DNA of 64,000 nucleotides from Brachionus manjavacas (taxonomy: Eukaryota > Rotifera > Eurotatoria > Ploima > Brachionidae), in the NCBI GenBank assembly GCA_019054805.1, contig JAHQIY010000008.1, positions 4,635,501 to 4,699,500 on the forward strand, read 5' to 3'. This document shows, piece by piece, positions 1-12,158 of the stretch. Each line of letters starts with the position of its first letter. Within the stretch, counting starts at the first letter, position 1. The translations under genes and the position numbers were made by a program. The notes under the pieces are model-generated. The model was given only the letters and a program-made list of their open reading frames with translations, ran no database searches and was not told the DNA's origin.

Positions 1-234
1 GCACGCGGCTTAATTTAGATGTTGAGATCATCAGTTCAGTTAACAATACAGCACAAAATGATGACAATAATTTTGTATTTTTTTTCCTTTTTTATTTATT
101 TTTTTACCAATAAACATTTTGAAAAAAAAAATTTTTTTGCCCATCTTTTTCAATGCAATTTCGATACATCGAGTTTCGATATAACGAGCAACGAAATTTT
201 CGCCCAACTTGCTCGTTATACCGAGGATTGACTG
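1..234. mobile_element. Right end of a Tigger/pogo-like DNA transposon
   Basis: The stretch 170-234 read on the minus strand starts CAGTCAATCCTCGGTATAAC and then carries further TCGTTATA-type motifs. This is the style of Tigger/pogo terminal repeats, and TA lies immediately outside at 235-236. It resembles the left end of the transposase-bearing element at 46.3 kb (CAGTCGAGTCTTGTTATAAC). The rest of the element lies before the window. No transposase can be seen here; the short open frame at 19-231 crosses the terminal repeat and is not a gene. Confidence 0.5.
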
Positions 235-236
235 TA

Positions 237-1389
237 TTATGGTATCTTATTTATTGGCTTTTGTATTTATATTTTTTTATATTTCTATCCATGTGAACGG
301 TTATTAAGGGCAGTCGAGAAAATTGGTTAAGAGGATAGGTTCAAATGTTATGATGCCCAGGCTCAGAGGCTCATAGCATTACAGGTGCTCTGGTTGCTAC
401 AGTTGGGCGTTTTTTTTGAGGCTCTTGCCCACGTTCCAGCTTGTGGGTTTCCACGCAGCAAAATTACTAATACTACTCCTATAAAATTTTCATTAATTTT
501 CCCGAAAATGCTATGATAAAAATTAAATTTATTTTAAATAATAAAATTGTGTTAATTTTTAAAATTCGTATCCGGATTTTAGGTAGAAAAATTCGTATTT
601 TAAATGGCAACCGAAATATTTGATATCTTTCAAATAACTAAAAGCGAAGATTTATTAAAAAAGGATTCTTTTTATTGAAAAATGTAAACAAAACAAGCAA
701 ACAAATTATACAGAATACTTTGAAAATCAATGGTCAAATGCCCCAAAACCTGGTACGAAGAAGTTAAACACTATACTCCAAGTACAAATAATTGGAAAAC
801 AGTTTCACTTGATAGAGCTAAAGGCTATCATTGGGCTAAATTTGGTAAATTTACCAAATGATAAAATCAAATGGAAATATGGTGTCTGCAAATCTTCATC
901 GATTTTCGTATTTTTTTTGCAAACATGTGACTAGGATACCAATTCGTTTAAAATAGTGTAAACCTTCAACTGCAAAAGATTTTCCAACTGGAGGAAGAAA
1001 AACGTAAAGAGGAAAACGAAAGCAATTTTGAAGGATAAATATTCGCGAAAATTAACTACTGAAACAAATCATCTAATATAATAATCATAATCTAATTCTG
1101 TAACAAAAAAAATGAAAAAAATAAAATTTTGAACAAGCTTTTTTCTAAGAAAATTATCTTAATTATTAGGAAAATTATTGATTTTACATCAAATTGGCAT
1201 TTTAATTAAAGTGCATTTTAATAACTTTTTTTTTATTTTAAGTGCTCATTTTTTACTTTTAACTTGATGTTTAGAAGCTTAATATCCCTTAAACACCATT
1301 TAAAAAAAAAGGTTTTTTGTAAATTACCATGATTCAAAAAAGGTCTCTACTTCACATGATCATTTAAATAATAGGCAATTTAGTATAAC
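237..1389. other. No gene; decayed repeat sequence
   Basis: No reading frame with recognisable protein similarity. A richer patch at 350-480 ends in TACTAATACTACT, a tail of the kind seen at other LINE 3' ends in this window. The stretch 600-1040 has short broken coding-like pieces that I cannot assign. Confidence 0.5.
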
Positions 1390-2650
1390 GAGTTATATAG
1401 GAAAGTTGCTGGTACGAATAGTCTATTCAAGATTATGACAATTTTTTAGAACAAAAATTCACTTCTTATCCAGGAGCAATCTGGATTTAAGAAACACCGG
1501 TGAACAACATACAATCTTTCCTTTTTAATTCAAAAATTTGTGGAATCATTTAATTGAAAAAAAAGAGTTTGTTGCCTGTTAATTGATATTTCCAAAGCCT
1601 CTGTTAGGTTTTGGCATGAAGTTTTACTCTTTGAATTTATAAAAAATGGATCCACCTCATTACTTAACTAACTGGATTAGATCCTTTCTAGGCTCTAGGA
1701 CATATAAGGTAAATTTGAATGACCAACTGAGCGAAAAATACCAAATAACTGCAGGTGTCCTTCAAGGCTGAGTAATTAGTTCTCTTTTATTTAGTATATA
1801 TATTAATGACATATCCAAAAGAAACAAAATAAATAATGAATACTCTCTGCTTCTTATTCATTTACAAAAAAAAAAATAAGATAAATAAGATAAATAAATA
1901 CACCAACGAACTAGAACAATGGCTTATTAAGTTGAAAATGAAGATATCAGTTGAAAAGTCGTGTTCATTAATCTTTTCCAAGTACAAAAAAGAGGGTGAT
2001 AATCTAAACTTAAAAATCTATGGAAACAGAATAGTGAGCCAAAAAAATCAAGTTTCTTGGTATTAAATTTGATTCTAAGTTAAACTTAAATAAACTGGTA
2101 GACGAAGTTAAAGAACGCTGCAATTAAAGGCTAAATATTATTAAGATACTATCAAACGAAAATAGGGTCTGAATCAAAACACACTAAGAAATTTATATAA
2201 ATCTTTAGTTGGATCAATTTTAGACTATTCTTTTCCTTGCTTGAATTCATTTTCAGAAAATAAAATCAAAAACTAAAAGCAATTCAGAATACAACAGTAA
2301 AATCTATCTTCAGATTAAAATATGATATTCCCTCCAACATGGTAAATCATGAAGCTTTTAATAAACTTAAATTACTAACAATCTCGAATCGTCTCTTTGA
2401 GTTGAGTGCGAGATATGTTGGTACAGGACTGAACCATTCTATTCCATTTATTGCCAGACTGGTGGAGGAATACAAAGAAGACTTCAAATCAAGATATATT
2501 GAATACCCAACTCTATTGTGTAATTGCTTCCTTTCTATTTCCTCTTTTTTTCCTGAAGCTTCAACTATGCAAACATGTGTCATATTTAGCACCCTACATC
2601 AAAAAATTTCTTTTTTTACTTTCTTTTCATTTTATTTTAGCTTATAAACT
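1390..2650 (+). mobile_element. Non-LTR retrotransposon (LINE) remnant, family A copy 1, RT domain to 3' end
   Basis: Broken reverse-transcriptase reading on the plus strand. Pieces read LLIDISKA near 1580, then GV.QG followed by a TGA at 1769-1771, then LLFSIYINDI near 1790. The thumb region MKISVEKSCSLIFSKYKK is near 1940 and the C-terminal motif KFLGIKFDSKL near 2050. The tail 2339-2647 is almost identical to the reverse complement of 9956-10264. Several stops and frameshifts make it a pseudogene. The RT motifs and FLGI motif suit the CR1/Jockey group; the subfamily is not settled. Confidence 0.85.
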
Positions 2651-3812
2651 TTAATTTATTTTTATTTTTTTTAATTTTTTGTTACACGAGTTAGCTTTTT
2701 TGATATTCTATAAATCCTAGCTATTAATATATTTTTAGTTAAATATTGTAAACTGAAAATTTTTGGAATTTTAACTTTATGTGAATAATTCTATTATTTT
2801 CCTTAATATTTTTTTGTTTTCTAAATTATTAAATTCAATTACAATAAAAACAATAAAAGGTTAAGACAGGTTTTTTCGAATGGAGCAAGACCCTAAGGTC
2901 TCACTTCTAAAATGGACAAAAATTACTAAATATGTTTGCTTTGAAAAAATCATCAATATGAACAAATAAATAAAATTCATTATGTAATTTAATAAAAAAT
3001 ATTGAACATTTAATTATTATTCATTAAACAAACAATGTAAAATTTATTAATTTCTTTTTTTTCTAATCTAATATTTGCTTGCTCATAACATTATTAATTT
3101 CTAACAATTTGATTAATTTCTTTTTTTGCAGAATAAGAGTTTAATCAAAGAAAGATTAAACTTCTAAAATTCCAGAATTAACTTTATGTTTTTAATTATT
3201 ATTTTAATTTTGGACTTAATTATTAATTTGAGTTAAAATTTTTACTGATTTTTAGTGTAAAATGAAGATTAATTATTTTTAACCTATATTACCCAAAATA
3301 CAAAATTTTCCAATTTGTATTTTTAATGACAAAATTGATAATCAAATTAAAATTTTCTATTCATTGTTTATTCTATTTTTTTTTAAATAAAAATAGCCAA
3401 AAGGGTGGTATATTAGAGAAAGATTTTTTTTAGTATTTTAATAAACAGAATTTTTATAGATTAATTTTTTTTTGGCTTTAAAAATTAAATTCATAAATAA
3501 TTCATAAATTATCTTTTTTTTGGTGTCAATTAAAATCAGTAATTTTGAAGAAATTTATGTGAATCTATTTTAAGAAACTATTTAATACTCTTGCACGCAC
3601 TAAAAGCTGAAACCTTGTTTAAGCCCACTCAACACTTACCTTGCGTTTCATGTTAAAAACCCTCAAAAACCTCGAGATTAGTGCACTTAAAATGTGTTCT
3701 AAGACAAACATCTAAATCCAAAACTTTGAAATAAAAGCTGCATTTAAAGTACGGTATTTAAAATGAAGTTTTTCAAAGGACTTAACACGAGGTCTTAAGT
3801 TTCCTTGAAATT
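2651..3812. other. No gene seen; AT-rich flank beyond the truncated sorting nexin
   Basis: Only homopolymer-rich AT sequence. I looked here on the minus strand for the rest of the PX domain and a Nexin_C domain for the gene at 3.9-8.1 kb and found none. Confidence 0.5.
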
Positions 3813-3876
3813 GTTAGCAGAAAAAAACCCTTAACAATTTTAACTTTCCTAACTGTGGTAAAAACTGAAAACTTAC

Positions 3877-6800
3877 ATTTTTCTTTAAAATAAGATGAAA
3901 ATCATGAAAATCATTGAACCTTCTATAAGTTTGCCAGTATTCAATTTTACCATTGGATTCATTTAATTTGGTTATGTCCATTATGTAAATCGAATAAGTT
4001 TTCTTAAGTTCATTGCAGCGTCCAGTTGAAATGATGCAAGCGTTTATTTTAATATACTTTGGATCACTGCTATCGTTTTTGGCATCCACGGTGCACAAAT
4101 CGAAGCTGTTCAAAGAGGCTCTGTCAACTGTGATGGAAATGTTATCACTTTCCAAAGAACACATTGCCTCATCTTCATACCCATGTGGCTCTTCGACATC
4201 TCTCAAAGAGACCAACTCTTCAAATTCGGTCTCACAGGCCAACTTAAGGTCATGTTTTATTAAAATTTTATGAAATTCACTGCTTTTTTTAAATTTGCTT
4301 AAATATCTATCATCCATTAGAATGTAAATTTTTGACTGTAGATCATCAAACAGAGTCTCGGTAATCAAATCTATATTTTCGAGCTTTTCCAATACCTTGC
4401 TCAGCTCTTTTTTGTAAAATGAAAAATTTGCTACATTAACTGGCTGATCGTCCTTTGAACAAAAAATAATTTTTTTTATTTCTAGACTAGGTTAATTTAC
4501 ATCGTCTTGGCTATTTGTGGAAAAGTTCGATGCATTCAAAATGTAGGTATCAATGAGGCCTTTGGAATAGTCTTTTAAAGAGTTTTTGATGCCTTGAACT
4601 AAATTAAGGTCGGTGTTGTCAACTTTTGAAAGTTCTTTTGCCGCAAATTGGCGGTACATTTCCGCATTTAAATAAAATGAAATTAAATTTTGAACATTAT
4701 TTTTGCTCATAAACTCTGAAGAAAATCAATTAAGACTTAAAAAAAATTAAAATTTTTTCAAACCTATAAAACAATGTTGAGTGTCTTCGTTACGCAAAAT
4801 CGACTCAAGGGTGATGGCGTCCAAGTGCAAATTTTCTATCATCTGTTGATAATTAGTTTCCTTTTTTTAAAAAAAATAAAATAAAATATTAAAATTTTTA
4901 AGCAATAAAATTACATTTTGATCTTTTGTGGACTCTTTTTCAGCTTTGAATGCATTTTTGACCAAATTGGATATTTTATCATCTATTTTTCGCTTTAAAT
5001 AAGACAAGCTTGATAGCTGTAGTTTTATGTCATTTACTTTAAAAAAAAATTATTTTTAAAATATAAATTTTATTTAAAAAATACCATTATTGCCTCCTAG
5101 GTCATTTGAACGAGTTAGTGCTATTTCTTTTTCGATTTTTTGACTCAATTCGCTAAGCTCATCAAGACTTTCACAAAAATTAATTGTTGTCATAAAATTC
5201 TCTGTAGAAGGTACAAAATTTCGAGACAAGTAAAGAATGGACTGATTAATGTAATCCGGTTCAGTTAATCTCTCAATCGAACCTTTAAGTAAGACATGCG
5301 AAAAAATTTCACGTAACAAGCATCTTAGTGGCAGGCAGTTGAACGTTTTGGAAGGCATCAAACAAAAGCACAACATTTCACTTAGCTCTTGTAAAAATTC
5401 TGGAATTTTTATTAGAAAAAATTGATATTTTTTTTCCTGTCAAAATTTTACCATCTTGTTCTTCTCTTTGGTCAATGCAAATATTGTCTCTGCATAAATT
5501 CTTTTCACAGTCGGCTTCTGTGTCAAAAAAACACTCGACAAATTTTGCTCTATTCGATTCTGTTAAAGCCCGAAAGTTGTTGCACTGTTGGTCATAGGTC
5601 TGGTTGTTAAGACCCGGATCCGGCTTTTTGAAGTTTCGTGCTCGTTCGCGCGATTTTTTAAAAATTCTTATTTGAATCAACAAGTTCTGCGCGAGAACAT
5701 TTGTCACAAAATTGTCCCAATGGATTTGCTTGAGGCTAGAAAAAATTGAAAAGAGATTACAAAAAAAACATTGTAATAATAAAAAACTCAAATTAGACAC
5801 CAATTTTGAGTTGAAGCTACTGATTTTAAATACATATTTAAGTATAAAATCAATTAAAAATATTGAAAATACTGAAAAATCAATAATATAATAATTGAGT
5901 TAAAATTTTATTTGAATTTTAATTTTGAAATTTTTTGAATTTTTTTAAAGCAAAAATTGCCATGTTTTGACTGATATTTTTTGAAAAATAAGATATTCAA
6001 ATCTAATCCAAAAATTGTTTATTTTTAAAATAAATAAAAGATTTAATAGGAAAAATGAACTTTTTTCCGCTATTTTTCCTAGGCAAAGAACACCGAATAA
6101 TATTTTTCCGCAATATTAAATACACTATTTTGTAGATTAGAATTATATGGTTTTACATTTATATAGTTCATAAACCAAAAACGGTGATCGGCTTATTTTT
6201 TATTAAACTTTCATATTTTTTTAAAGCTAGAAATGATGATAAAAAGTCATTTATTTTCGAAAAAGATATGAAGGTGAGTTGCACACAAAGCTTTCAAAAA
6301 TTACAAAAATGAAATTCTTTCTCATTAATTTGAATTGACAAATTGAACTTTTTAAGCTTTGATGATGCAGCACGAATTAAAATATGTTTCACTAAATTCA
6401 ACAAAAAATATTAAATATTATTAACAGATTTATTTTATAAATAAATATTATAAAATAAATTATCGAAACTCTTTACGACCTAATTAAAAAATAAATAAAT
6501 AAATAAAACAACTTAATTTTTAAAATATTTATAATTCTTTTTAAATTTTATGCAAGATATTTTTTTTAACTATTGTATAACTAAGACGAGTATTCAAATC
6601 TTTTTTTTTTATATTAACATTAATTTATTTTTTTTTTTTACAATGATGTTATTTCAGGCAAGAGTTTGAAAGGAAAGACTAAGATCCATTCCAAATAGCC
6701 TGAGATTCCACCTCTTATTATATTTGAGATTTAATTATTTTTTTGTCTTCATGATCGAAGATTAAATTTGTAGATTTATTTTATTTAAATGTTAAAATTC

Positions 6801-8067
6801 TAAATCAACAAATAATTTGATTTAAAAAGTCAATTTGTTGGAAAATATAAATTTTTTTTTAAAACTGAACTATTAAATGAAAAATTGCTTGTGTAACTTT
6901 TTAAAACTTATCGAAAAATGTGCACTTCTAAGAATTAAACATTTTCTTTTGGAATTTTTGTGTGATAATTCACTATGCCCATTTTTAAGGTCTCTTAGAG
7001 ATTCAAAATCTAAAATCGAATTTAAAATTCTAGATAGTGTGGGAGGGTTAACTTTTGGGACCTTGCATATTAATATATTCATATTGGATTAAGTAAAGTG
7101 CATTTAGAAAAAATATATAATTTTATCCAAATTGAGATAATTATTTTAATTTCATTACAGGTTTTACCTTTTAAAATTAGATGTACAGAACTGGAATCTA
7201 AATTCTTAAGATTTAATTAAAAAAAAATTAAAATTCTTTTAGAACTTAATTTTTAAATAATTCTTTCTTTTTAAAATATTATCTTGTTTTAAAAATACTA
7301 AAATTTCGAAATTTCTGTCAATTTTTTAATTAAAAAAAACATCAATATTTGATCAGCAATCATGATTATCACAAAAATCGGCTTTTAAACTCTAAAATAC
7401 CAAAAAAAACATCTATAAAAAACCCTTTTATCAGAAAAAATAAAATTATTACTAATTATATTTAAAAAAAATTCAAAAGAACTAAAATTTAATTACCATT
7501 GATTAATTTGTTTTATGGAAAAATAAATCAAAGCTCTGACATGATTGGAAAATTCGTCTTGGCTGCTTATGTTACTTTTGTACCAGTCATCCACAAAATC
7601 TCGTATTAATAAATCAATTATTTTGTGCAATTCATCATCGACCAGGTACAAGCCACTAAGAATTGGCTTTATGGTCAACAGATTAATTGATTTTTGGTCA
7701 AATTTAAGTGATACAGAGTCCAAAGTTGATTCCGATGCGTCTTCGCTTAGCTCAGTGGTATCTTTTTTGATAATTCCTGTGGAATTGTTAAATTTACTTC
7801 GAGAAGACTTTGAAAATTTAGCAATTTCACTTTCAATTACAGAGTTTTTTATCAAAAAGAATATAAATCTTTAAAAATTATTTAAAACTATTTTAAATTA
7901 TTGATTAAAGCTTACCCGGAGACAGCAGCTAGGATATAAATCAACTTTTGAAAGTGATTTATGATCAAATTAATCAGGATGAGAAAAAAATAGAACTTTA
8001 CAAAAACTAATATGGTAATGTCATTTAATTTGATTTTGTTTATCATTTCAAGCTTCAATTTTGCCAT
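3877..8067 (-). CDS. SNX13: SNX13-like sorting nexin (TM-PXA-RGS-PX), 3' end missing
   Basis: Eight exons read in frame: 8067-7916, 7868-7497, 5735-5452, 5399-5085, 5036-4915, 4860-4764, 4715-4501 and 4452-3877, about 711 residues. The start ATG at 8067 is followed by a hydrophobic segment at residues 17-50. A PXA-like region follows (LLIRDFVDDWY; the end is near LPLRCLLREIFSHVLLKG). An RGS-like segment begins near residue 417 (LRNEDTQHCF, MSKNNVQNLISFYLNAEMY). The PX start has YWQTYRRFNDFHDFH. This order is that of the SNX13/14/25 family, which tethers endosome or ER-lipid contacts; SNX13 is the best fit by eye. Intron 2 is 1.76 kb while most others are 50-100 bp. The model stops midway through PX at a good donor (GTAAGT). 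The rest of PX and the Nexin_C domain are not found down to base 1. Either a very long intron runs off the window or the gene is truncated. Confidence 0.85.
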
Positions 8068-8825
8068 TTTAATTGCGCCCGCATTTACATTTTAAGATAA
8101 TTTCTAAAGCAAACATTAAGTGAGTAATTGACGAATTCTTCTTATTTTTCCATATGCTTTAGGAAACTTTGGTATTTTTTGAATGAATTTAGCTGAATAA
8201 TTGCATAATTTGAAATATTTTTTATGATCATGACTTAATAATAATATATTGAGATTTTATTCTTGTTAAAATTAATGATTACAGAGGCAGTTGAAATTTT
8301 GAATCCTATTATGAAAATGTTAATGTGAAAATAGAAAAATATTGAAGTATGGAAAGCGTGTCTGATTACTCTGGTGAATTAGAAGCATTAAAAAATTTGT
8401 TCATTAGTTCTGAATAAGTTTGCTGGAGTATCGATCAATGTTTAGTTAGGTCTTAGACTAATCTGTGCCAAAATTTTTGAATATGGATTTTTTCAAGATT
8501 GATTAGAAAAATTTTTAATTTATTTGTTTGATTTTTAAGGTCACCTAGTTTTGAATCTTTATTAGAAATATTTAGCCGATTTTTATTAAACTAAAGTGAA
8601 AATTTTGTACTCTTTTGGATCATGTCTACAATTGTTTGCCTAAACTTTTTTAATAAAAAAAGATTTGGGGTCTCGTCTGTTATGTGACCAGACATCAATG
8701 TGATAATATGTGACCAGTAATAAAGAATTAAAACAAAATTAATATTTTTTATGATTTTATTATTTTCGTGACCATTTTTTAAAATTTATTTTAAATACTT
8801 AATTTTAAAGGAAAAATAAAAACTA
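8068..8825. other. No gene seen; upstream of the SNX13-like gene
   Basis: AT-rich sequence holding the likely promoter region of the SNX13-like gene. No recognisable motif or frame. Confidence 0.4.
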
Positions 8826-9002
8826 CTACTGATGCATCTTTAAGATACGTTGCTTGACACCACGCTCATTTTTCAATAATCTGCAGCACTCTGGACACGC
8901 TATTGGGTTTGTATGTTTGCTCAGGGCTCTTTTTTCAGCAAATTGGGTATCTTCAGAAGCATTTGGAACTTCTGATCCAATTTTTGAATACTTCTCTAAC
9001 AT
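8826..9002 (-). CDS. 58-aa open frame with one degenerate C2H2 zinc finger
   Basis: From ATG at 9002 to a TAG at 8826-8828 the frame encodes 58 residues. It contains CPECCRLLKNERGVKQRILKMH, a C2H2-like finger in which the first histidine is replaced by arginine (C-x2-C then R-x3-H spacing). Fingers of the CPEC...RGV..H..KMH type occur at the N-terminus of R2/NeSL-like retrotransposon proteins and in some transposases. A retroelement fragment is therefore as likely as an exon of a host gene. No adjoining coding sequence is recognisable. Confidence 0.35.
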   Translation of the reverse strand: MLEKYSKIGSEVPNASEDTQFAEKRALSKHTNPIACPECCRLLKNERGVKQRILKMHQ

Positions 9003-9545
9003 ATTCTTTTTTGAATTTATTTTAATTTATTTAATTACAAATTTTCATGACCAATATCTTTATTTATATGACCTGGTTATGATTAAAAAAAAACTTTTTA
9101 TGGCCAAATATTTTATTTATTTATTCAAGCTTTATAGGCAAAATTCTAAGAAAAAATTTTTAAAATTAAATGAAAAAAAAGTCTGTCATATCATCAGTTG
9201 AAATTTTATTAACTAAATCTTATTAAAATTCATTTTCCCTTATTTGGTAATTTCTTACTGAATTTTTTTTACTTAGTCAATAAGCTTAGCATCTACATTT
9301 ATAAAAGTTAATTTGATCAATGGTTTCACTTTTTTGTTTTATTATCTCATTAAGTTTAAAAAAACAAACTTTCTTGTACAAAAAACAAATCAGAGTAAAG
9401 GCTTTTTTTTTTTAATATTTCTTATTCTAAACTTTGAGCAGTTGTAATTTTTCATCTATGGTTTTTAAATCAACAATTAAAAAGAAAATATTTTATTCTA
9501 TTTTATATTAGTTCAGATTAATAAGAATTCAAAATCTTACATATG
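9003..9545. other. No gene seen
   Basis: Poly-A and poly-T rich sequence. The plus-strand open frame across 8854-9201 is antisense to the zinc-finger frame in its first half and low-complexity in its second. Confidence 0.4.
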
Positions 9546-9640
9546 ATAATAATAATTATAAATAAAGCTACGACAAGCAAGCTTGCGGAGGCAACCTACT
9601 AGAAGGTAGCCTATGGTAGCACATTATATATTATACATAA
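9546..9640 (-). mobile_element. LINE 3' terminus with (TAA)n tail
   Basis: Read on the minus strand, GCTACCATAGGCTACC is followed about 45 bases later by GTAGCTTTATTTATAATTATTATTATC. The same arrangement (GCTACCATAGCG ... GTAGCTTATTATTATTATTATT) ends the LINE fragment at 57.2 kb. It is therefore read as a solo 3' end of the same family, with its trinucleotide tail. Confidence 0.5.
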
Positions 9641-9889
9641 AATGAAGAGTCAATATATATTATTTACAGAATGAGGTAAGAAAGAAATTATAAGGAACTA
9701 ATAGGGGTTTATAAAAGATACTGTTAGATCTAATTAATTTAAATTTTTTAATGTGGTAAAAACTTACATATGACTGTGTGAATCTTATCCACATGTTGGA
9801 GCGTGGTAAATACAAATGCAAAAATAAAGAGCAATATTTACAAAATGGCTTAGTTTTTCGGTAGCAACTTATTTTATTATATTTATCTT

Positions 9890-10600
9890 TTTGTTTTCGG
9901 TCCCGAGCTAGAGCTCATTCAGAATAAATTATAAAATAAAAAATAAAAATAAAGTTTATAAGCTAAAATAAAATGTAAAGAAAGTAAAAAAAGAAATTTT
10001 TTGATGTAGGGTGCTAAATATGACACATGTTTGCATAGTTGAAGCTTCAGGAAAAAAAGAGGAAATAGAAAGGAAGCAATTACACAATAGAGTTGTGTAT
10101 TCAATATATCTTGATTTGAAGTCTTCTTTGTATTCCTCCACCAGTCTGGCAATCAATGGAATAGAATGGTTCAGTCCTGTACCAACATATCTCGCACTCA
10201 ACTCAAAGAGACGATTCGAGATTGTTAGTAATTTAAGTTTATTAAAAGCTTCATGATTTACCATGTTGGAGGGAATATCATATTTTAATCTGAAGATAGA
10301 TTTTACTGTTGTATTCTGAATTGCTTTTAGTTTTTGATTTTATTTTCTGAAAATGAATTCAAGCAAGGAAAAGAATAGTCTGAAATTGATCCAACTAAAG
10401 ATTTATATAAATTTCCTAGTGTGTTTTGATTCAGACCCTATTTTTTGTTTGATAGTATCTTAATAATATTTAGCCTTTAATTGCAGCATTCTTTAATTTC
10501 GTCAACCAGTTTATTTAAGTTTAACTTAGAATCAAATTTAATACCAAGAAACTTGATTTCGTTTTGGCTCACTATTCCGTTTCCATAAATTTTAAAGATA
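9890..10600 (-). mobile_element. LINE remnant, family A copy 2 (inverted relative to copy 1)
   Basis: Minus-strand reading gives KFLGIKFDSKLNLNKLVDE near 10540-10490. The C-terminal part at 10264-9956 differs from copy 1 (2339-2647) at only a few residues. Both copies carry the same in-frame TAA after a Cys-Asn pair (TGCAATTAAAGG). The 3' end reads TATTCTGAATGAGCTCTAGCTCGG about 9925-9900, a tail motif also seen at 32.8 kb. With copy 1 it brackets the SNX13-like gene as an inverted pair. Confidence 0.85.
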
Positions 10601-11359
10601 ATTATTTTTTTTGGTAACAAAATTAATTGATTAACAGATAAATTTATTCTTCAGTAGATAAATGTTCTCGGTTAAAATATAATATTTATTTCCAACAAAA
10701 TGTTTGGCATTAAACATATCCCATCTAAAATAATTGAAACTAAATTAGTTGATTAAAGCTGAAAATAAAAATAATTAATTAAGAAAAAAACTTTTAAATG
10801 AATTATTTCAACCTTTGAGAAAACTTATTCATTAATTTAAATAATATAAATTATTTATACTCATTTTAATTTAAAAATTAACATCTCTCTTGAATCCTAA
10901 ACGTCAATTCTTATTATTCCAAGACCAGTTGATGCAAATAATAACGATACCGATAGTGATACAAGTTAAAACAAAGTTTTTACTAACCCATTAAACGGAG
11001 GAAAAATGATAATAAAAAATGTCACAGTCTTTTTATCGTATCAATTTAAAAGATGATAAAATTGATGACAAAAATTGGGCAAAAAAAGATGTCCGAATTA
11101 ACAAAAAAAAACCGACAAAGTATTTTACAAAAACTGTCTCTCTGATAAAAATCAAATAATGTTGAAGAAGCTATTGTAATTCAATGCCGGTCTCTTTTAA
11201 TAATTCAGATCAAACAGCTTCAATCATTTCAGTTCAACCATTAGCTCAAAAATGCCGAAGAGAACGTCTACCGAAGTCAGTAAATGTTCAAAATATTAAA
11301 AAAATTGTTCAAAAAATTGGGTTGTAACTGAGTCTTAGGTCCTGGGCTTATGGCGAATA
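10601..11359. other. No intact gene; possible decayed element
   Basis: AT-rich sequence with short coding-like pieces near 10900-11340. All are broken by stops and I cannot assign them. A LINE 5' remainder or another retroelement is possible. Confidence 0.35.
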
Positions 11360-11562
11360 CACCAGACTAGTGATGAAATCAAATTAATTATTTATTATTA
11401 ATTTTATGCAAATCGAAACTAGAAAAAAGCTAATTCCAATTTTCGAATTTTAAAACCAAGATTTTTGATTTTTAAATATGAAAATCACAATTTTAAATTA
11501 TTGAAATCGAATAAATTCTTACTTGATTTTGAAATTTGATTTCTGGAAAATTCGAATTAATA

Positions 11563-11710
11563 GGAACTCGAATTTATTAATCGATTTTAAAAAAGGCGAA
11601 ATCAGTATTCGAATTTTAAATAATTCAAATATTGAATTTAATATTTAAACAATTCGAATTCAATATTTGAATTCTGATTTCGACTTCTTTTAAAATCGAT
11701 TAATAAATTC
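11563..11710. repeat. Long imperfect palindrome inside the hAT-like element
   Basis: The left arm starts GAATTTATTAATCGATTTTA and the right arm ends TAAAATCGATTAATAAATTC. Pairing continues inward through GCGAAATCAG/CTGATTTCG to about CAATATTTGAATT, so almost the whole 148 bp can fold as one hairpin. Confidence 0.8.
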
Positions 11711-12024
11711 TAATTTACCAAAAATAAAAAAAAGATGCAATATTTGATAAATTCGGAATTATTTTTTATTTTTTTATGACAATAGTTAATTTTTTTCTGA
11801 ACTGAAAAATGCTTTTTTGTTATTTAAAAAGAAGGAATTCACTTAAGTTTAATAAAACAAGCGTATTTAAAATTATTCATAAAAAAAACATTAAATTAAA
11901 TTCTTTTTTTTTTTATTTAAATTATTATTTTTAATATTCTTCAATTTAAATATTTAATTCAAATAAATCGTTTTTCAATTAACTTTTTCGGAATTTTTTT
12001 TTAAAATATTTTATTTGAATAATA

Positions 12025-12158
12025 CAGTACCGATTTGACAAGTCGATTTCTGGTAATTTTACGTAAATTTACATTTTGTTACAAAGTAATTTTAATTTAC
12101 GTAAATTTACGTAATTTTACGTAAAATTACCAGAAATCCACTTGTCAAATCGGTACTG
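12025..12158. mobile_element. TA-flanked MITE (mariner/Tc1-type ends), nested
   Basis: 134 bp element starting CAGTACCGATTTGACAAG and ending CTTGTCAAATCGGTACTG. The terminal repeats are near-perfect for roughly 50 bp, and TA lies on both sides (12023-12024, 12159-12160). The inside is built of repeated TTTACGTAA motifs. CAGT ends plus TA flanks are typical of Tc1/mariner/pogo-superfamily MITEs. Confidence 0.85.

Noticed and set aside
5422-5610. Plus-strand open frames inside 4.0-7.9 kb
   Set aside because: Antisense shadows of the SNX13-like exons, which have consistent splice sites and domain similarity.
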